From contig NZ_FOLV01000009.1 of NCBI RefSeq assembly GCF_900112415.1, positions 81,768 to 145,767 of the forward strand: DNA of 64,000 bases, written 5' to 3'. Positions 34,469-43,673 of this stretch are shown here, in pieces. The notes below the pieces were generated by a model that saw only the letters and a program-made list of their open reading frames with translations, had not been told where the DNA came from and ran no database searches. This DNA comes from Bacillus sp. 491mf. GTDB taxonomy: Bacteria; Bacillota; Bacilli; Bacillales; Bacillaceae_G. Position numbers and translations under genes: made by a program. How positions within the stretch are numbered: position 1 is the stretch's first letter; every line of letters begins with the position of its first letter.

Positions 34469-34666
34469 TATCCCGCTATTCGCGGGCAGTAATACTCCCG
34501 CCTCAAAATTCAGCAAAAGCATTGTCCAGTTCCAGTGGCTAGAATGTTCGGTGGCTACGCTTCTTCCTGCGAGGCAAAAAACATTTCTACGTCAGAAGCT
34601 CCATCCCCCCCTCACATTCTGGACGAGCTACTTCCGCTTTTCTTAAGAAGTTAGGCGGGATAACTT
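34469..34666 (-). repeat. ~200-250-bp intergenic repeat, family 2, inverted copy
   Basis: Both edges match the copies at 45.7 and 52.7 kb in reverse orientation: TATCCCGCTATTCGCGGGCA and GTAATACTCCCGCCTCAAAA on the left, CCGCTTTTCTTAAGAAGTTA and GGCGGGATAA on the right. The middle differs between copies. The edges are complementary to each other in part (CCCGCCT/AGGCGGG), so the element can form a long hairpin. Confidence 0.7.
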
Positions 34667-34740
34667 ATAAAGGAAATATTTCCAAGTTATTGCGAATGCC
34701 TGTTATAATGAAAAAAGAATGATACATAGAGGTGAATGTT

Positions 34741-35481
34741 GTGCAGCAATATGGAGAAGTGCGTTCTATCATTAACAACGCTAAGAAAATTACAGTGTTA
34801 ACTGGAGCAGGTGCAAGTACAGAAAGTGGGATTCCAGACTTTCGTTCAGCAAATGGTTTATATGCAGATGCAAATGTGGAAATGTATTTATCAAGAGGAT
34901 ATTATAATCGAAATCCGAAAGAATTTTGGAAACATTACAAAGCAATTTTTCAAATTGATACATTCCATCAATATAAACCGAATGATGGACATGCGTTTCT
35001 TGCACAGTTAGAGCAGACGGGAAAAGATATTGTAGTGTTAACACAAAATATTGACGGCCTTCATCAATTGAGCGGGAGTACACGTATCATTGATTTACAT
35101 GGTACGCTTCAATCTGCTCATTGTCCGAAGTGTCGTGCAAAATACAACTTACAATATATGATTGAACATGAAGTACCGCGCTGTGAAAAGTGTAATTTCA
35201 TTTTGAATCCAGATGTTGTGTTATATGGAGATACATTACCGCAATTTCAAAAGGCTGTTGAAAGGGTATATGAAACGGATATATTGCTTGTGATGGGAAC
35301 GTCATTGAAAGTGCAGCCTGTCGCATCCTTTCCGCAAATAGCAAAACGAGAAATAGGAGCAACAACAATACTTGTTAATAATGAACAAACAGGAAAAGAA
35401 CAATATTTTGATTATGTATTTCATGAAACAATTGGGGAATTTGTGAAGGAAATTGCCGCAGATCAAGATAAGCCAGAGTAA
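34741..35481 (+). CDS. Sir2-family NAD-dependent protein deacylase
   Basis: About 246 aa. Sirtuin motifs: TGAGASTESGIPDFR, the catalytic base segment TQNIDGLHQLSG, LHGT, and GTSLKVQPVASFP. Zinc ligands are CPKC and CEKC (about residues 124-150), spaced as usual. The reaction is NAD-dependent removal of lysine acyl groups. GTG 34741 with AGAGGTG 6 nt before is the best start; a GTG at 34732 is in the same frame. Cytosolic. It follows a family-2 repeat and precedes a small kinase gene by 69 nt. Confidence 0.93.
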   Translation: MQQYGEVRSIINNAKKITVLTGAGASTESGIPDFRSANGLYADANVEMYLSRGYYNRNPKEFWKHYKAIFQIDTFHQYKPNDGHAFLAQLEQTGKDIVVLTQNIDGLHQLSGSTRIIDLHGTLQSAHCPKCRAKYNLQYMIEHEVPRCEKCNFILNPDVVLYGDTLPQFQKAVERVYETDILLVMGTSLKVQPVASFPQIAKREIGATTILVNNEQTGKEQYFDYVFHETIGEFVKEIAADQDKPE

Positions 35482-35550
35482 TTATATTATATTTGTTAAA
35501 ATCTCATCATAGTTACGAAAAAAGAGAGCTGTTGCAAAGGGGAGAGTAGT

Positions 35551-36144
35551 TTGGGGGAGAACGAAAGAACATTGCTGAAAATAATTGGAAATGCCAGCGT
35601 AGGAAATAGGTTTATTTTAGGGGTAGATGGATTAAGCCGTTCTGGCAAAACAACAATTGTGGAAAAACTTAGTCAAAATATGAAAGAAAAGAAGATCCCG
35701 TTTCATGTTTTTCATATTGACGATTATATTGCTGAGCGTGAAAAACGTTACAATACGGGGAATGAAGAATGGTATGAGTATTATAAATTACAATGGGATA
35801 CGGACTGGTTAAGTCGTAATTTTTTCGGTAATCTAAAATCCACTAACCATCTGATTCTTCCTATTTATGATAATGAATCTGATACACATAGTCGGCAGGA
35901 AGTTCAACTTACTAACGCTTCAGTTATCATCGTAGAAGGTGTTTTTCTGCAGCGTAAAGAGTGGAGAAACTTCTATGATTATGTCGTATATCTAGATTGT
36001 CCAAGAAGTAAGAGGTTTCTTCGTGAAAGTGAGGATACTCAAAAGAACATTGCCAAATTTGAGAATAGATATTGGAAAGCTGAAGAATTTTATGTCAATA
36101 CGGAAGCTCCTGATAAACATGCTGATTTGGTTCTAAAAGGATAG
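35551..36144 (+). CDS. P-loop kinase, uridine kinase-like
   Basis: 197 aa with a TTG start behind AGGGGAGAG. Walker A is GLSRSGKTT (about residues 26-34), FHIDDYI holds the substrate/metal Asp pair, and YLDCPRSKRFLRE matches the lid region of uridine kinase-like proteins. The substrate could be a nucleoside, pantothenate-type or other small alcohol; sequence alone does not decide. It may be cotranscribed with the sirtuin gene. A 16-bp terminator follows. Confidence 0.8.
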   Translation: MGENERTLLKIIGNASVGNRFILGVDGLSRSGKTTIVEKLSQNMKEKKIPFHVFHIDDYIAEREKRYNTGNEEWYEYYKLQWDTDWLSRNFFGNLKSTNHLILPIYDNESDTHSRQEVQLTNASVIIVEGVFLQRKEWRNFYDYVVYLDCPRSKRFLRESEDTQKNIAKFENRYWKAEEFYVNTEAPDKHADLVLKG

Positions 36145-36147
36145 AAT

Positions 36148-36192
36148 AAAACAAACAACGCATTGTGTTTTTCGATGCGTTGTTTGTTTTAT
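36148..36192. terminator. bidirectional terminator
   Basis: AAAACAAACAACGCAT and ATGCGTTGTTTGTTTT arms (16 bp) between two convergent genes. Confidence 0.9.
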
Positions 36193-36203
36193 TTTAAAAA
36201 GCA

Positions 36204-36500
36204 TTATTTTTTTAGCGATAAACCATAAACAATCGTTTCACTTGGTGTTGTAATTTTAAATCCTGTATTGTAGTCTAGCGTCATTGTATTTCCGATATAA
36301 TCTTTTGTAAAATCGTCCATTTGAATAACGAGCTGATCATCTTCAAATACAACATCATTTGCATTGTATTTATCAACTATTAAATCTATGTTTACATAGA
36401 CAGTACAAGTGTTTCCGATACTTCCTTTTATTCTAACAATGATTTTATTTTTGTTTTGTAGCAATTGTTCTTTTGTTGTATTTGTAACACGAATATTCAT
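36204..36500 (-). CDS. HesB/IscA-fold protein lacking ligand cysteines
   Basis: 98 aa. MNIRVTNTTKEQLLQ at the N terminus and QLVIQMDDFTKDYIGNTMTLDY with GFKITTP towards the C terminus follow the Fe-S biosynthesis (HesB/YneR/YqkB-like) fold pattern. The three Cys ligands of IscA-type proteins are absent; only one Cys (TCTVY) remains. This agrees with the Cys-poor HesB-like families of Bacillus, which probably do not bind Fe-S directly. AAAGGAA precedes ATG. Function unknown. Confidence 0.65.
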   Translation of the reverse strand: MNIRVTNTTKEQLLQNKNKIIVRIKGSIGNTCTVYVNIDLIVDKYNANDVVFEDDQLVIQMDDFTKDYIGNTMTLDYNTGFKITTPSETIVYGLSLKK

Positions 36501-36762
36501 ATGATCACGTTCCTTTCCTAAACACCTATTTTAACAAAGAAACAATAATATATAAATCTAATTTTGATTTTTCAATATATTAGTTAATGGCATGTAAAAC
36601 AAGAAGTGACCGCTACTTACTTTTTCCCTTTGTTGTAGACATTGCATGTGGAAGGAGAAGTCCTTGAGTGTTTCTATACACGCTAGATGCCCTCGTTTGC
36701 CTAAAAATATATATACAGTAACACAAGAAAACCTACCAACAGAAGTTGATAGGTTTTGGTTG

Positions 36763-38232
36763 TTAAAGCTCACATTTATCTAATGGAATAACCTTTGTTT
36801 TCTTTGTAAATTTATAGCCTAACCAAAGTATTAAGAAAAGAGGTAAGCCAATATATGAAACGAGTACACCGTTCCAATCGATAGACTCGCCCATAAATGC
36901 ACCGTAGTTTTGACCAAGAATAACGATTAAGCATAATGCAAATGCAAAGATAGGGCCGAATGGGAACCATTTTGCTTTATATGGTAAGTCATTTAAGTCT
37001 TTTCCTTGTGCAATATATGCTTTTCGGAAACGATAGTGACTAATTGCAATTCCGATCCAAGCGATGAAACCTGACATACCAGAGGCATTTAATAGCCATA
37101 CATATACAACACCATCACCGAATAAAGAAGCTAAGAAAGCAGCACATCCAACTAATGATGTTGCAATCAATGCATTTACTGGTACGCCGCGACTATTTAA
37201 TTTCCCTAAAAATTTAGGTGCTTTACCTTGGTTTGCTAAATCCCAGAGCATACGTGCTGATGCATACATACCAGAGTTACCTGCAGATAAAACAGCTGTT
37301 AAAATAACCGCGTTCATTACTGATGCTGCAAAAGCAATCCCCGCTTTTTCAAATACAAGTGTAAATGGACTTACTGTTATATCACTTGCTGCAAGGTTTT
37401 CGTTTGTATAAGGGATTAATAAACCGATTACGAGAATCGCAAAAATATAGAATAATAGAATTCGCCAAAAGATGCTGCGAATTGCTTTTGGGATGTTACG
37501 CTGTGGATCTTCAGTTTCGCCAGCTGCAACTCCTAATAATTCTGTTCCTTGGAATGAGAATCCAGCTGCCATAAATACACCGATAATTGCCATGAAGCCG
37601 CCGTTAAACGGTGCATCTGCAACTGTGAAGTTTTTAAAACCAACAGGTTCTCCGCCCATAATACCGAAAATCATAAGAAATCCGACAATTAAAAAGGCGA
37701 TAACAGTTACAACTTTTATAAGTGCAAACCAATATTCCGCTTCGCCAAATCCTTTAACCGATAAATAATTTAAAAGAAACATAATAGCTAAACAAATTGC
37801 ACTCCAAAGTAAGGAAGGCGTATTAGGAAACCAAAATTTCATAATTAATGTAACTGCAGAGAGTTCAGCAGCAATTGTGATAGCCCAGTTATACCAGTAG
37901 TTCCAACCTAATGCGAATCCAAGTGATGGATCAACAAACCTTGTTGCATAGGTGCTAAATGATCCTGCTACAGGCATGTAGGATGCTAATTCTGCTAAGC
38001 TTGTCATTAAAAAATATACCATAATACCAATTGCAGCATAGGCGACGAGAGCACCACCAGGACCAGCTGTATGGACAACACCACCGCTTGCTAGGAATAA
38101 ACCTGTTCCAATTGTACCACCAAGTGAAATCATTGTAAGATGGCGAGATTTCAATCCGCGTCGTAGTTCATTAGATGTTTGTGCAGATTGTTTTGAAGTT
38201 GTAGAGGTAACGTTAGTAGTTGCGCCGTTCAT
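36763..38232 (-). CDS. lysP: lysine-specific permease (APC family)
   Basis: 489 aa, the same length as E. coli LysP, with twelve hydrophobic segments. LRRGLKSRHLTMISLGGTIG in TM1, GSFSTYATRFVDPSLGFALG and FSFQGTELLGVAAGETEDP are the amino-acid permease signatures. The upstream L-box (lysine riboswitch) supports lysine as substrate. ATG 38232 has AAAAGGAG upstream; the ORF continuing to 38292 runs through the riboswitch terminator and is not the start. Import by proton symport at the plasma membrane. Confidence 0.93.
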   Translation of the reverse strand: MNGATTNVTSTTSKQSAQTSNELRRGLKSRHLTMISLGGTIGTGLFLASGGVVHTAGPGGALVAYAAIGIMVYFLMTSLAELASYMPVAGSFSTYATRFVDPSLGFALGWNYWYNWAITIAAELSAVTLIMKFWFPNTPSLLWSAICLAIMFLLNYLSVKGFGEAEYWFALIKVVTVIAFLIVGFLMIFGIMGGEPVGFKNFTVADAPFNGGFMAIIGVFMAAGFSFQGTELLGVAAGETEDPQRNIPKAIRSIFWRILLFYIFAILVIGLLIPYTNENLAASDITVSPFTLVFEKAGIAFAASVMNAVILTAVLSAGNSGMYASARMLWDLANQGKAPKFLGKLNSRGVPVNALIATSLVGCAAFLASLFGDGVVYVWLLNASGMSGFIAWIGIAISHYRFRKAYIAQGKDLNDLPYKAKWFPFGPIFAFALCLIVILGQNYGAFMGESIDWNGVLVSYIGLPLFLILWLGYKFTKKTKVIPLDKCEL

Positions 38233-38285
38233 GTTCAACACTCCTTTTCTTGTAAGATAGGAAGGAGCGGGGGGAATAAAAAAAA

Positions 38286-38532
38286 CCGCCAAAGGACTTT
38301 AGCGGAGCATTTCAAAAATAGCCACCCCATCATACCTTCCGTTAAGATAGCGCCCCACGTTTACACGGTAATTTTGTAAACGTGACAGTTCTGTTCCTAT
38401 TCGAAAACAGCCCCAGCATATACTTCCAGAGAAGAAGTATAAACTTCGGCAGCTTTTCCTGTTATCTAGAGTTATTGACGTTCTCTGTGTCTCGTCTAGA
38501 TTACTAATAAAAGCCGCAACCTCTACCTCATC
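38286..38532 (-). ncRNA. lysine riboswitch (L-box) with terminator
   Basis: On the minus strand the conserved L-box segments occur in order: GAGGTAGAGGTTGCGGC (38510-38530), GAAAAGCTGCCGAAG, GGGGCTGTT, ACTGTCACG and GGGGCGCTATCTTAACGGAAG. An intrinsic terminator CCGCTAAAG/CTTTGGCGG (38286-38305) with eight T follows, directly before lysP. High lysine should therefore stop lysP transcription. Confidence 0.95.
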
Positions 38533-38976
38533 GGATTGATGAGGATTTTTCTATTACTATGATTTTTAATATATGGCAATTGTAATGATTTTCTGAAAAT
38601 AGTGCAAGGATTTTTTTATAGAAATAAATGGCTATTTTAGAAAAGCGCTTTCAAAATTCATCCCGTCCTAAAAAAAGTATGTATGAAATAACCTCCTAAT
38701 AAAAAAGGTTATACAATGGTTTCGTAAAATGTTTCGAAAAATCCTTCAAAATTAATAGAAAATTCAGACAAATATTTTTCGACAAATCTATTGAGATGAA
38801 ATTTTTATTACTAAGAAGAATATAGAATGCTCTTTCTAGAAAAAATCCTTTATTCTTCCAATTAGCATAATTTTTTCATTATAATAAACATAAGTTGACA
38901 GAGTCTTTGTAATTTTAAGTCACAAGAAAGAATTGAAGTGTAATGTACAAAAAGGACAAAAGTATGGGGTGAGGAG
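38533..38976. other. intergenic with possible promoter and cre-like site
   Basis: Contains a plausible lysP promoter on the minus strand (TTGCCA, 17 nt, TAATAG near 38555-38583) and a CcpA-site-like palindrome AAAAGCGCTTTCAA (38641-38654). No gene or structured RNA was recognised in the rest. Confidence 0.35.
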
Positions 38977-39795
38977 ATGTTACAGTTTGATCATCTTGTT
39001 CATGTAGTTAGATGCTCTCCAGCTGAGGCGATAGACCAAATGAAACTACATGGATTTCATGTAGTTCTAGGAGGGGAGCATACGAATTGGGGAACCCACA
39101 ATAGTTTATGTTATTTTGATTTAGCATATATTGAGTTTTTAGCAGTGCAAAATCAAAAGGTTGCAAACCGAGCGGAGAATCCTCTTATTCAACAAGTTGT
39201 TCATAAGTTGCAAACAGGAGAAGGAATGCTTCAAATTGCGCTGCGCACAGAACATATGGAAGAGCTTGCTAAAAGGCTGGTGGAAAAGGGTTTTCGAATA
39301 AACGGTCCATTGGAAGGTAAACGTATGAGGGATGACGGAACTCTCTTAAGGTGGAAGATGTTATTTATTGAACAAGAAGAAGGCGGTCCTAGATTTCCGT
39401 TTTTTATTGAGTGGAGTGAATCGGATGAAAAAAGAAGGGATGATTTACAGAGAAAAGGAGTAATTTCACCTCATAACAATAACATAATTGAAATGAAAAC
39501 AGTTTTCTATACTATTACTAATGTAAATGAAACAAGCAAACACTGGGAAGAGTTACTGCAAATAGAAATGAGTCCTCCAACAATAAATAAGGAGTGGAAT
39601 GCGGTAGTTCAAGGTTTTTCTCTCGGGAAAATAACCATTCAATTTTGTGAACCGATAGGGAATGGTATCGTTCGGGATCAATTAAAAAATCACGGTGAAT
39701 TCCCATTTGCTGTAGAATTTGAAGGGAAGGAAGACAATATGAGTATATGTCATATACGGAATGGTATGTACTTATTCACAAAGGAATTATGTTAA
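38977..39795 (+). CDS. VOC-superfamily protein (glyoxalase-like, Glyoxalase_3 type)
   Basis: 272 aa. FDHLVHVVRCSPAEA starts the first beta-alpha-beta module with the metal-binding His; the region around GGEHTNWGTHNSLCYFDLAYIEFLAV supplies the rest of the pocket and an acidic ligand. A second, weaker module occupies residues ~165-272. Proteins of this kind are often annotated as VOC family without known substrate. GAGGAG precedes ATG. Its end is 37 nt from the next gene, suggesting cotranscription. Confidence 0.8.
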   Translation: MLQFDHLVHVVRCSPAEAIDQMKLHGFHVVLGGEHTNWGTHNSLCYFDLAYIEFLAVQNQKVANRAENPLIQQVVHKLQTGEGMLQIALRTEHMEELAKRLVEKGFRINGPLEGKRMRDDGTLLRWKMLFIEQEEGGPRFPFFIEWSESDEKRRDDLQRKGVISPHNNNIIEMKTVFYTITNVNETSKHWEELLQIEMSPPTINKEWNAVVQGFSLGKITIQFCEPIGNGIVRDQLKNHGEFPFAVEFEGKEDNMSICHIRNGMYLFTKELC

Positions 39796-39832
39796 TTGGA
39801 GAAAGTTAGAGTTATTAGAGGGTGGGAGAAAG

Positions 39833-40761
39833 ATGGAACAACATTCGCTCGTTTTATGCGGGAAAAAGCATCTTGAATGGAAAAAAGAAGAGATTGGTAG
39901 ATTGAAAGAAGACGAATTGTTAATTAAAACAATAGCAGGCGCTATAAGTATTGGAGCAGAATTACCTCAATATAATGAGAATGATAAAACAGAAACGAGG
40001 GCCACTTACCCTAAAGAAACCGGTTATGAGAGTTATGGTGAAGTTATAAGTGTTGGTAATTGTGTCGAGTCATTTAAAATTGGTGATCGGGTAGTTGCTT
40101 TTTACGGACATAAAACCCTTGGGATTGTGAAAGAGAATAAAGCGATCCCAATTCCAAGAGACGTCCCATATTCATTCGCTTTGTTGACAATACTATCGTG
40201 TGATGCTGCGAAAGGAGTACGGAAATTAAATCCCAAAGTGAATAGTAAGGTACTTGTAACTGGAGTAGGAACAGTGGGTTACTTTCCGTTTATTACCTTA
40301 AACATGCACTAAATCTTTCTCAAATAGACATAATTGAACCAAATGAAGCTAGAAGGGAAATAGCGAAAACATTTGGTGCTACTAATCTGTATAGTCCGAA
40401 TGAAATAAAGGAGAATTATTACGATTATGGGATTGAATGTTCAGCTACAAATTCAGCGTTTACATGCCTTCAAAAAGGTGTTAAAGAGAATGGAGAGATA
40501 TGTATTTTATCAGATGGTAATAAAGAAGATTTTTATTTAACACCAGAGTTTTATGAAAAGGAACTACGTATAGTAGGTTCTAGTGATGGATTAGATTATA
40601 AAAGGCATGCAAGTTGGTTCTTACATTATGTCAAACATACTCCATTTGTAGGCCAGTTATTTGAACATGAAATAACACATCAAGAGCTCATTCTGTGTTT
40701 TCAAGAGTTGAGTGATGAAAAAATAAAACCAATAAAGGTATTGGTTAAATATATTAATTAA
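39833..40761 (+). pseudogene. zinc-type alcohol dehydrogenase-like (MDR), frameshifted
   Basis: Starts at ATG 39833 behind GGTGGGAG. The N-terminal GroES-like part (MEQHSLVLCG..., YESYGEVISVGNCVESFKIGDRVVAFYGH) reads to VLVTGVGTVG, then shifts frame. The second frame continues LLSVYYLKHALNLSQIDIIEPNE and the rest of the NAD-binding domain to the stop at 40761. Restoring one G in the GTGGG run at about 40274-40278 would join both parts into about 310 residues. No other lesion is visible, so this is a recent pseudogene or a sequencing error. Confidence 0.85.
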
Positions 40762-40885
40762 AGGTTTTAATTTGTTTGTGACAAAAGTATAGAATATGGA
40801 TTTGTTGAGCCTTGTATTTTGTATTAAATCAAAGAAAATATTTCGGGGGAATTATTAATATAAGATTTTTAGATAATAACAAAAA

Positions 40886-41791
40886 ATGAAAGGATGGTGT
40901 GAATTGAATAAGTTGCCAGCATTGGTTCAGCGATTTATCAAAGATAATTATGGAGAGCCGAAAATGATAGTTGAGCTAAGTGGTGTGAATAAAGAAAGAG
41001 GCGCATCTTGCTTACGCCTTTTGTTTGAAAAGCGCTCTGTTATAGTTGAAAAAACTATATATAAGAGAGAATATGATGTTTATAATCATTTAACGTCGTT
41101 TTTTCATAGTAAAAAGATTTATATTCCTAATACATATTACACGTATGAAGAAGAAAAAGGTTATTGGTTTGTAATTGAAGATATACCACTGCCATTTCCT
41201 AATACTAGATGGAAAGGTGATACAGAGCAAATAAAGTATTTATTTACTTTGCATTTCAATACCTGGAATCAAAACTTAAACATAAATGAACCATTCATCT
41301 TTCAATGGAGGAAGAATTTAGATAACAAAGCATTAAAATTACTACCATTGAATTTAAAAGCAGTAATTGAGGGTTTACGTATTGTATCTAAAGATATATT
41401 CGCTAAATTATGTTGTATATCCGGTGATCCTAATCCTACAAATTGGGGAATAAGAAATAATAATCAATTAGTTTTATTCGATTGGGAACGTATAGGATAT
41501 GGGTCCCCTGCTATTGATCTTGCTATTATAATCCCTGGCTTAGGAACAGTTGATAAATCATTAGAAACTAGTATTGCCAACACATACATTAACTTTTGGA
41601 AAGCTACTTCAGTATCTTTTCCATATTCAGTTTCAGAATTAACACAGCAAATTACAATAGCTAAAATATGGAGTGCATTAGATTTTATAGTTAATAATGC
41701 AGATACATTAGAAAAACAAACACTTGAGCTTATAGTCAAACAGTTAAGTGATAAATTAGAATACGAACATGCGACTTTGCAGAAGATGTAA
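40886..41791 (+). CDS. aminoglycoside phosphotransferase-like kinase
   Basis: 301 aa. Kinase-like fold: the catalytic loop is CISGDPNPTNWG (about residues 175-186), with Asp and Asn in place, and the metal Asp is in LVLFDWERIGYGSPAID. The first motif has Ser instead of the common His before Gly-Asp. Such proteins phosphorylate antibiotics, choline or sugars; no specificity is visible. The start is ATG 40886 or TTG 40904, the latter with AAAGGATGG upstream. Stands alone. Confidence 0.75.
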   Translation: MKGWCELNKLPALVQRFIKDNYGEPKMIVELSGVNKERGASCLRLLFEKRSVIVEKTIYKREYDVYNHLTSFFHSKKIYIPNTYYTYEEEKGYWFVIEDIPLPFPNTRWKGDTEQIKYLFTLHFNTWNQNLNINEPFIFQWRKNLDNKALKLLPLNLKAVIEGLRIVSKDIFAKLCCISGDPNPTNWGIRNNNQLVLFDWERIGYGSPAIDLAIIIPGLGTVDKSLETSIANTYINFWKATSVSFPYSVSELTQQITIAKIWSALDFIVNNADTLEKQTLELIVKQLSDKLEYEHATLQKM

Positions 41792-41876
41792 CAAATTTAA
41801 GTAACGGATTTTATGTAAATAAAAATTAAACTTCTTTTTTGGGGAATAAAAGGGTGATCATTCTAAGAAAAAGTAA

Positions 41877-42329
41877 TTATTTTTGTTTGCATAATAAAAT
41901 CGCTTGCCTCACAGCCCATTGTTGATGATCATGAACAAGCAACTGCTGTGCTTCAGAAGAAGATACCCAATGCAGGATATAGTCATCTTCTTGAGGGGTA
42001 TGCTTTTCTTGTGTTTTGTTACATATGTAAAAATACCCATCATTTAAATAGTAAACGCCTTCTTTTTCAGCATAAAAGTAACGCTCAGCATTTCCAACAT
42101 ACTGCTGCACTTCAATTGCCCAGCCTAATTCTTCTAATAGTTCACGATGTAAGCAGCTTTCTTTTGTTTCACCATTTTCTATTCCACCGCCAGGTAAAAA
42201 GTAACGTATTCCTTTTTGGATAACGGCTATTTTAGTAGTATTTTCATTAAAAATAATTGCATAAGAACTTGGGCGTAAGATGTATTCTATATGCTGCTTC
42301 TTCTCGCCAAAAGAAGGTTTTATTTGCAT
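41877..42329 (-). CDS. Nudix hydrolase
   Basis: 150 aa. The Nudix box is complete: GGGIENGETKESCLHRELLEELGW (about residues 48-71, given here as contiguous short pieces GGGIENGETK, ESCLHRELLEELGW), with G, E, REL.EE and G in place. It hydrolyses a nucleoside diphosphate-linked compound; the substrate is not known. AGGTGA 5 nt before ATG 42329 decides the start. Convergent with the APH-like gene. Confidence 0.9.
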   Translation of the reverse strand: MQIKPSFGEKKQHIEYILRPSSYAIIFNENTTKIAVIQKGIRYFLPGGGIENGETKESCLHRELLEELGWAIEVQQYVGNAERYFYAEKEGVYYLNDGYFYICNKTQEKHTPQEDDYILHWVSSSEAQQLLVHDHQQWAVRQAILLCKQK

Positions 42330-42474
42330 ATTTTTCACCTAATTTCATTTGTTTTAATTGAATTATCTCATATGATGATAGGAATCTGCAAAAATGAATT
42401 TTTAAGTTAAAAAGGAAAATGCATCTCAATATCTAATAACATAAATATCAATGGAAAAAGAGAGGGTATGACAA

Positions 42475-42945
42475 ATGCACGTTAGGAAAATTAGACCTGA
42501 GGATTATACTACAATTCATTCTGTTATAAATGACTGGTGGGGCGGGAGACCGATGGCAGATATGCTGCCAAAGCTCTTTTTTGTTCATTTTCAAGAAACT
42601 AGCTTTATTGTTGAAATAGACAATGAAATCGCTGGCTTTTTATGTGGCTTTTTCTCGCAAACTTTTAAAGATGAAGCGTATGTTCATTTTATCGGTGTGA
42701 ATCCGAAATTTAGAAGACAAGGGATTGCATCAGCACTGTATTCTTCTTTTTTTGATGCAGTTCGTTCCAATGGTCGTCACGTTGTAAAAGCAATAACATC
42801 TCCGGTTAACAAAAAATCTATTCAATTTCATCGTGAGATCGGATTTGAGATTGAAGGGGGAGATGATGAAATAGATGGAGTGTCTGTACATACAAACTAT
42901 GATGGAAAAGGCGGAAGTCGAGTGTTATTTATAAAGTATATGTGA
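42475..42945 (+). CDS. GNAT family N-acetyltransferase
   Basis: 156 aa. MHVRKIRPEDYTTIHSVINDWWGGRP begins the fold; VHFIGVNPKFRRQGIASALYSSFF is motif A with R-R-Q-G-I-A; SVNKKSIQFHREIGFE is motif B. AGAGAGGG lies just upstream of ATG. The WWGGRP element recurs in a group of Bacillus acetyltransferases that I cannot assign to a substrate. Monocistronic. Confidence 0.88.
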   Translation: MHVRKIRPEDYTTIHSVINDWWGGRPMADMLPKLFFVHFQETSFIVEIDNEIAGFLCGFFSQTFKDEAYVHFIGVNPKFRRQGIASALYSSFFDAVRSNGRHVVKAITSPVNKKSIQFHREIGFEIEGGDDEIDGVSVHTNYDGKGGSRVLFIKYM

Positions 42946-43043
42946 ATTACGATAAATTAAGGGTAATTTCCATAGTTTTAGTAAATGGAGGTTTTTAAAA
43001 GAATTAAGTAATATCAGAAGATTTAATAAAATACTAGAAGATT

Positions 43044-43082
43044 AGCCACAAATTTCTTAAAATGAAATTTGTGGCTTTTGAT
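43044..43082 (+). terminator. terminator between the GNAT and Nudix genes
   Basis: AGCCACAAATTTC and GAAATTTGTGGCT arms, 13 bp perfect, then TTTTGATTT. Confidence 0.88.
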
Positions 43083-43109
43083 TTGTAAGTTAAGTATGGG
43101 GGGATAGAG

Positions 43110-43574
43110 ATGGATATTGTTTTTACAGAAAACGGAAAGCGATTCAATTATCGCGTAGCAGCCGTTTGTATTGAAAATGGTCAGGTTCTTCTTCATCGCG
43201 GGAAGGGAGATAATTTTTGGTGTTTACCTGGCGGACGAGTTCAGATGCTTGAAAGTAGTGAGTCTGCTCTGAAAAGGGAGCTTCAAGAAGAATTAGAAGC
43301 GAATGCAAATGTAAAACGATTAATATGGGTTGTGGAGAAGTTTTTTACTTATGATAATCATGAGTTTCATGAAATTGGCTTTTACTATGAAACGCATTTA
43401 AAAGATGGTTCCATTCCAAAAACAGGTTCTTTTATAAGAGAAGATGCTGGGAGACAATTTGAATTTCAGTGGGCATCAATAGAAGAATTACATCTGTTTA
43501 ATACACAACCGGCCTTTTTAAAAACAAAGCTCAAACATTTACCTGAGTGTGTAGAACATATTGTGACAACGTAA
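43110..43574 (+). CDS. Nudix hydrolase
   Basis: 154 aa. Nudix box in WCLPGGRVQMLESSESALKR and ELQEELEA; it keeps the catalytic RELxEE but ends with A where the consensus has G. The N terminus (FNYRVAAVCIENGQVLLHRG) and the helix-strand pattern match the MutT fold. The substrate is unknown. GGGGGG precedes ATG. A bidirectional terminator separates it from the convergent MFS gene. Confidence 0.88.
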   Translation: MDIVFTENGKRFNYRVAAVCIENGQVLLHRGKGDNFWCLPGGRVQMLESSESALKRELQEELEANANVKRLIWVVEKFFTYDNHEFHEIGFYYETHLKDGSIPKTGSFIREDAGRQFEFQWASIEELHLFNTQPAFLKTKLKHLPECVEHIVTT

Positions 43575-43596
43575 AGAAATAGGGAAATGTATGATA

Positions 43597-43627
43597 AAAA
43601 AGAGGATATAAAGGTATCCTCTTTTTT
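43597..43627. terminator. bidirectional terminator
   Basis: AAAAAGAGGATA and TATCCTCTTTTT arms, 12 bp, between convergent genes. Confidence 0.85.
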
Positions 43628-43673
43628 ACGTGATGGAGTGAATCAGTACATATTAAAAGTAGCGGAAATCTCC

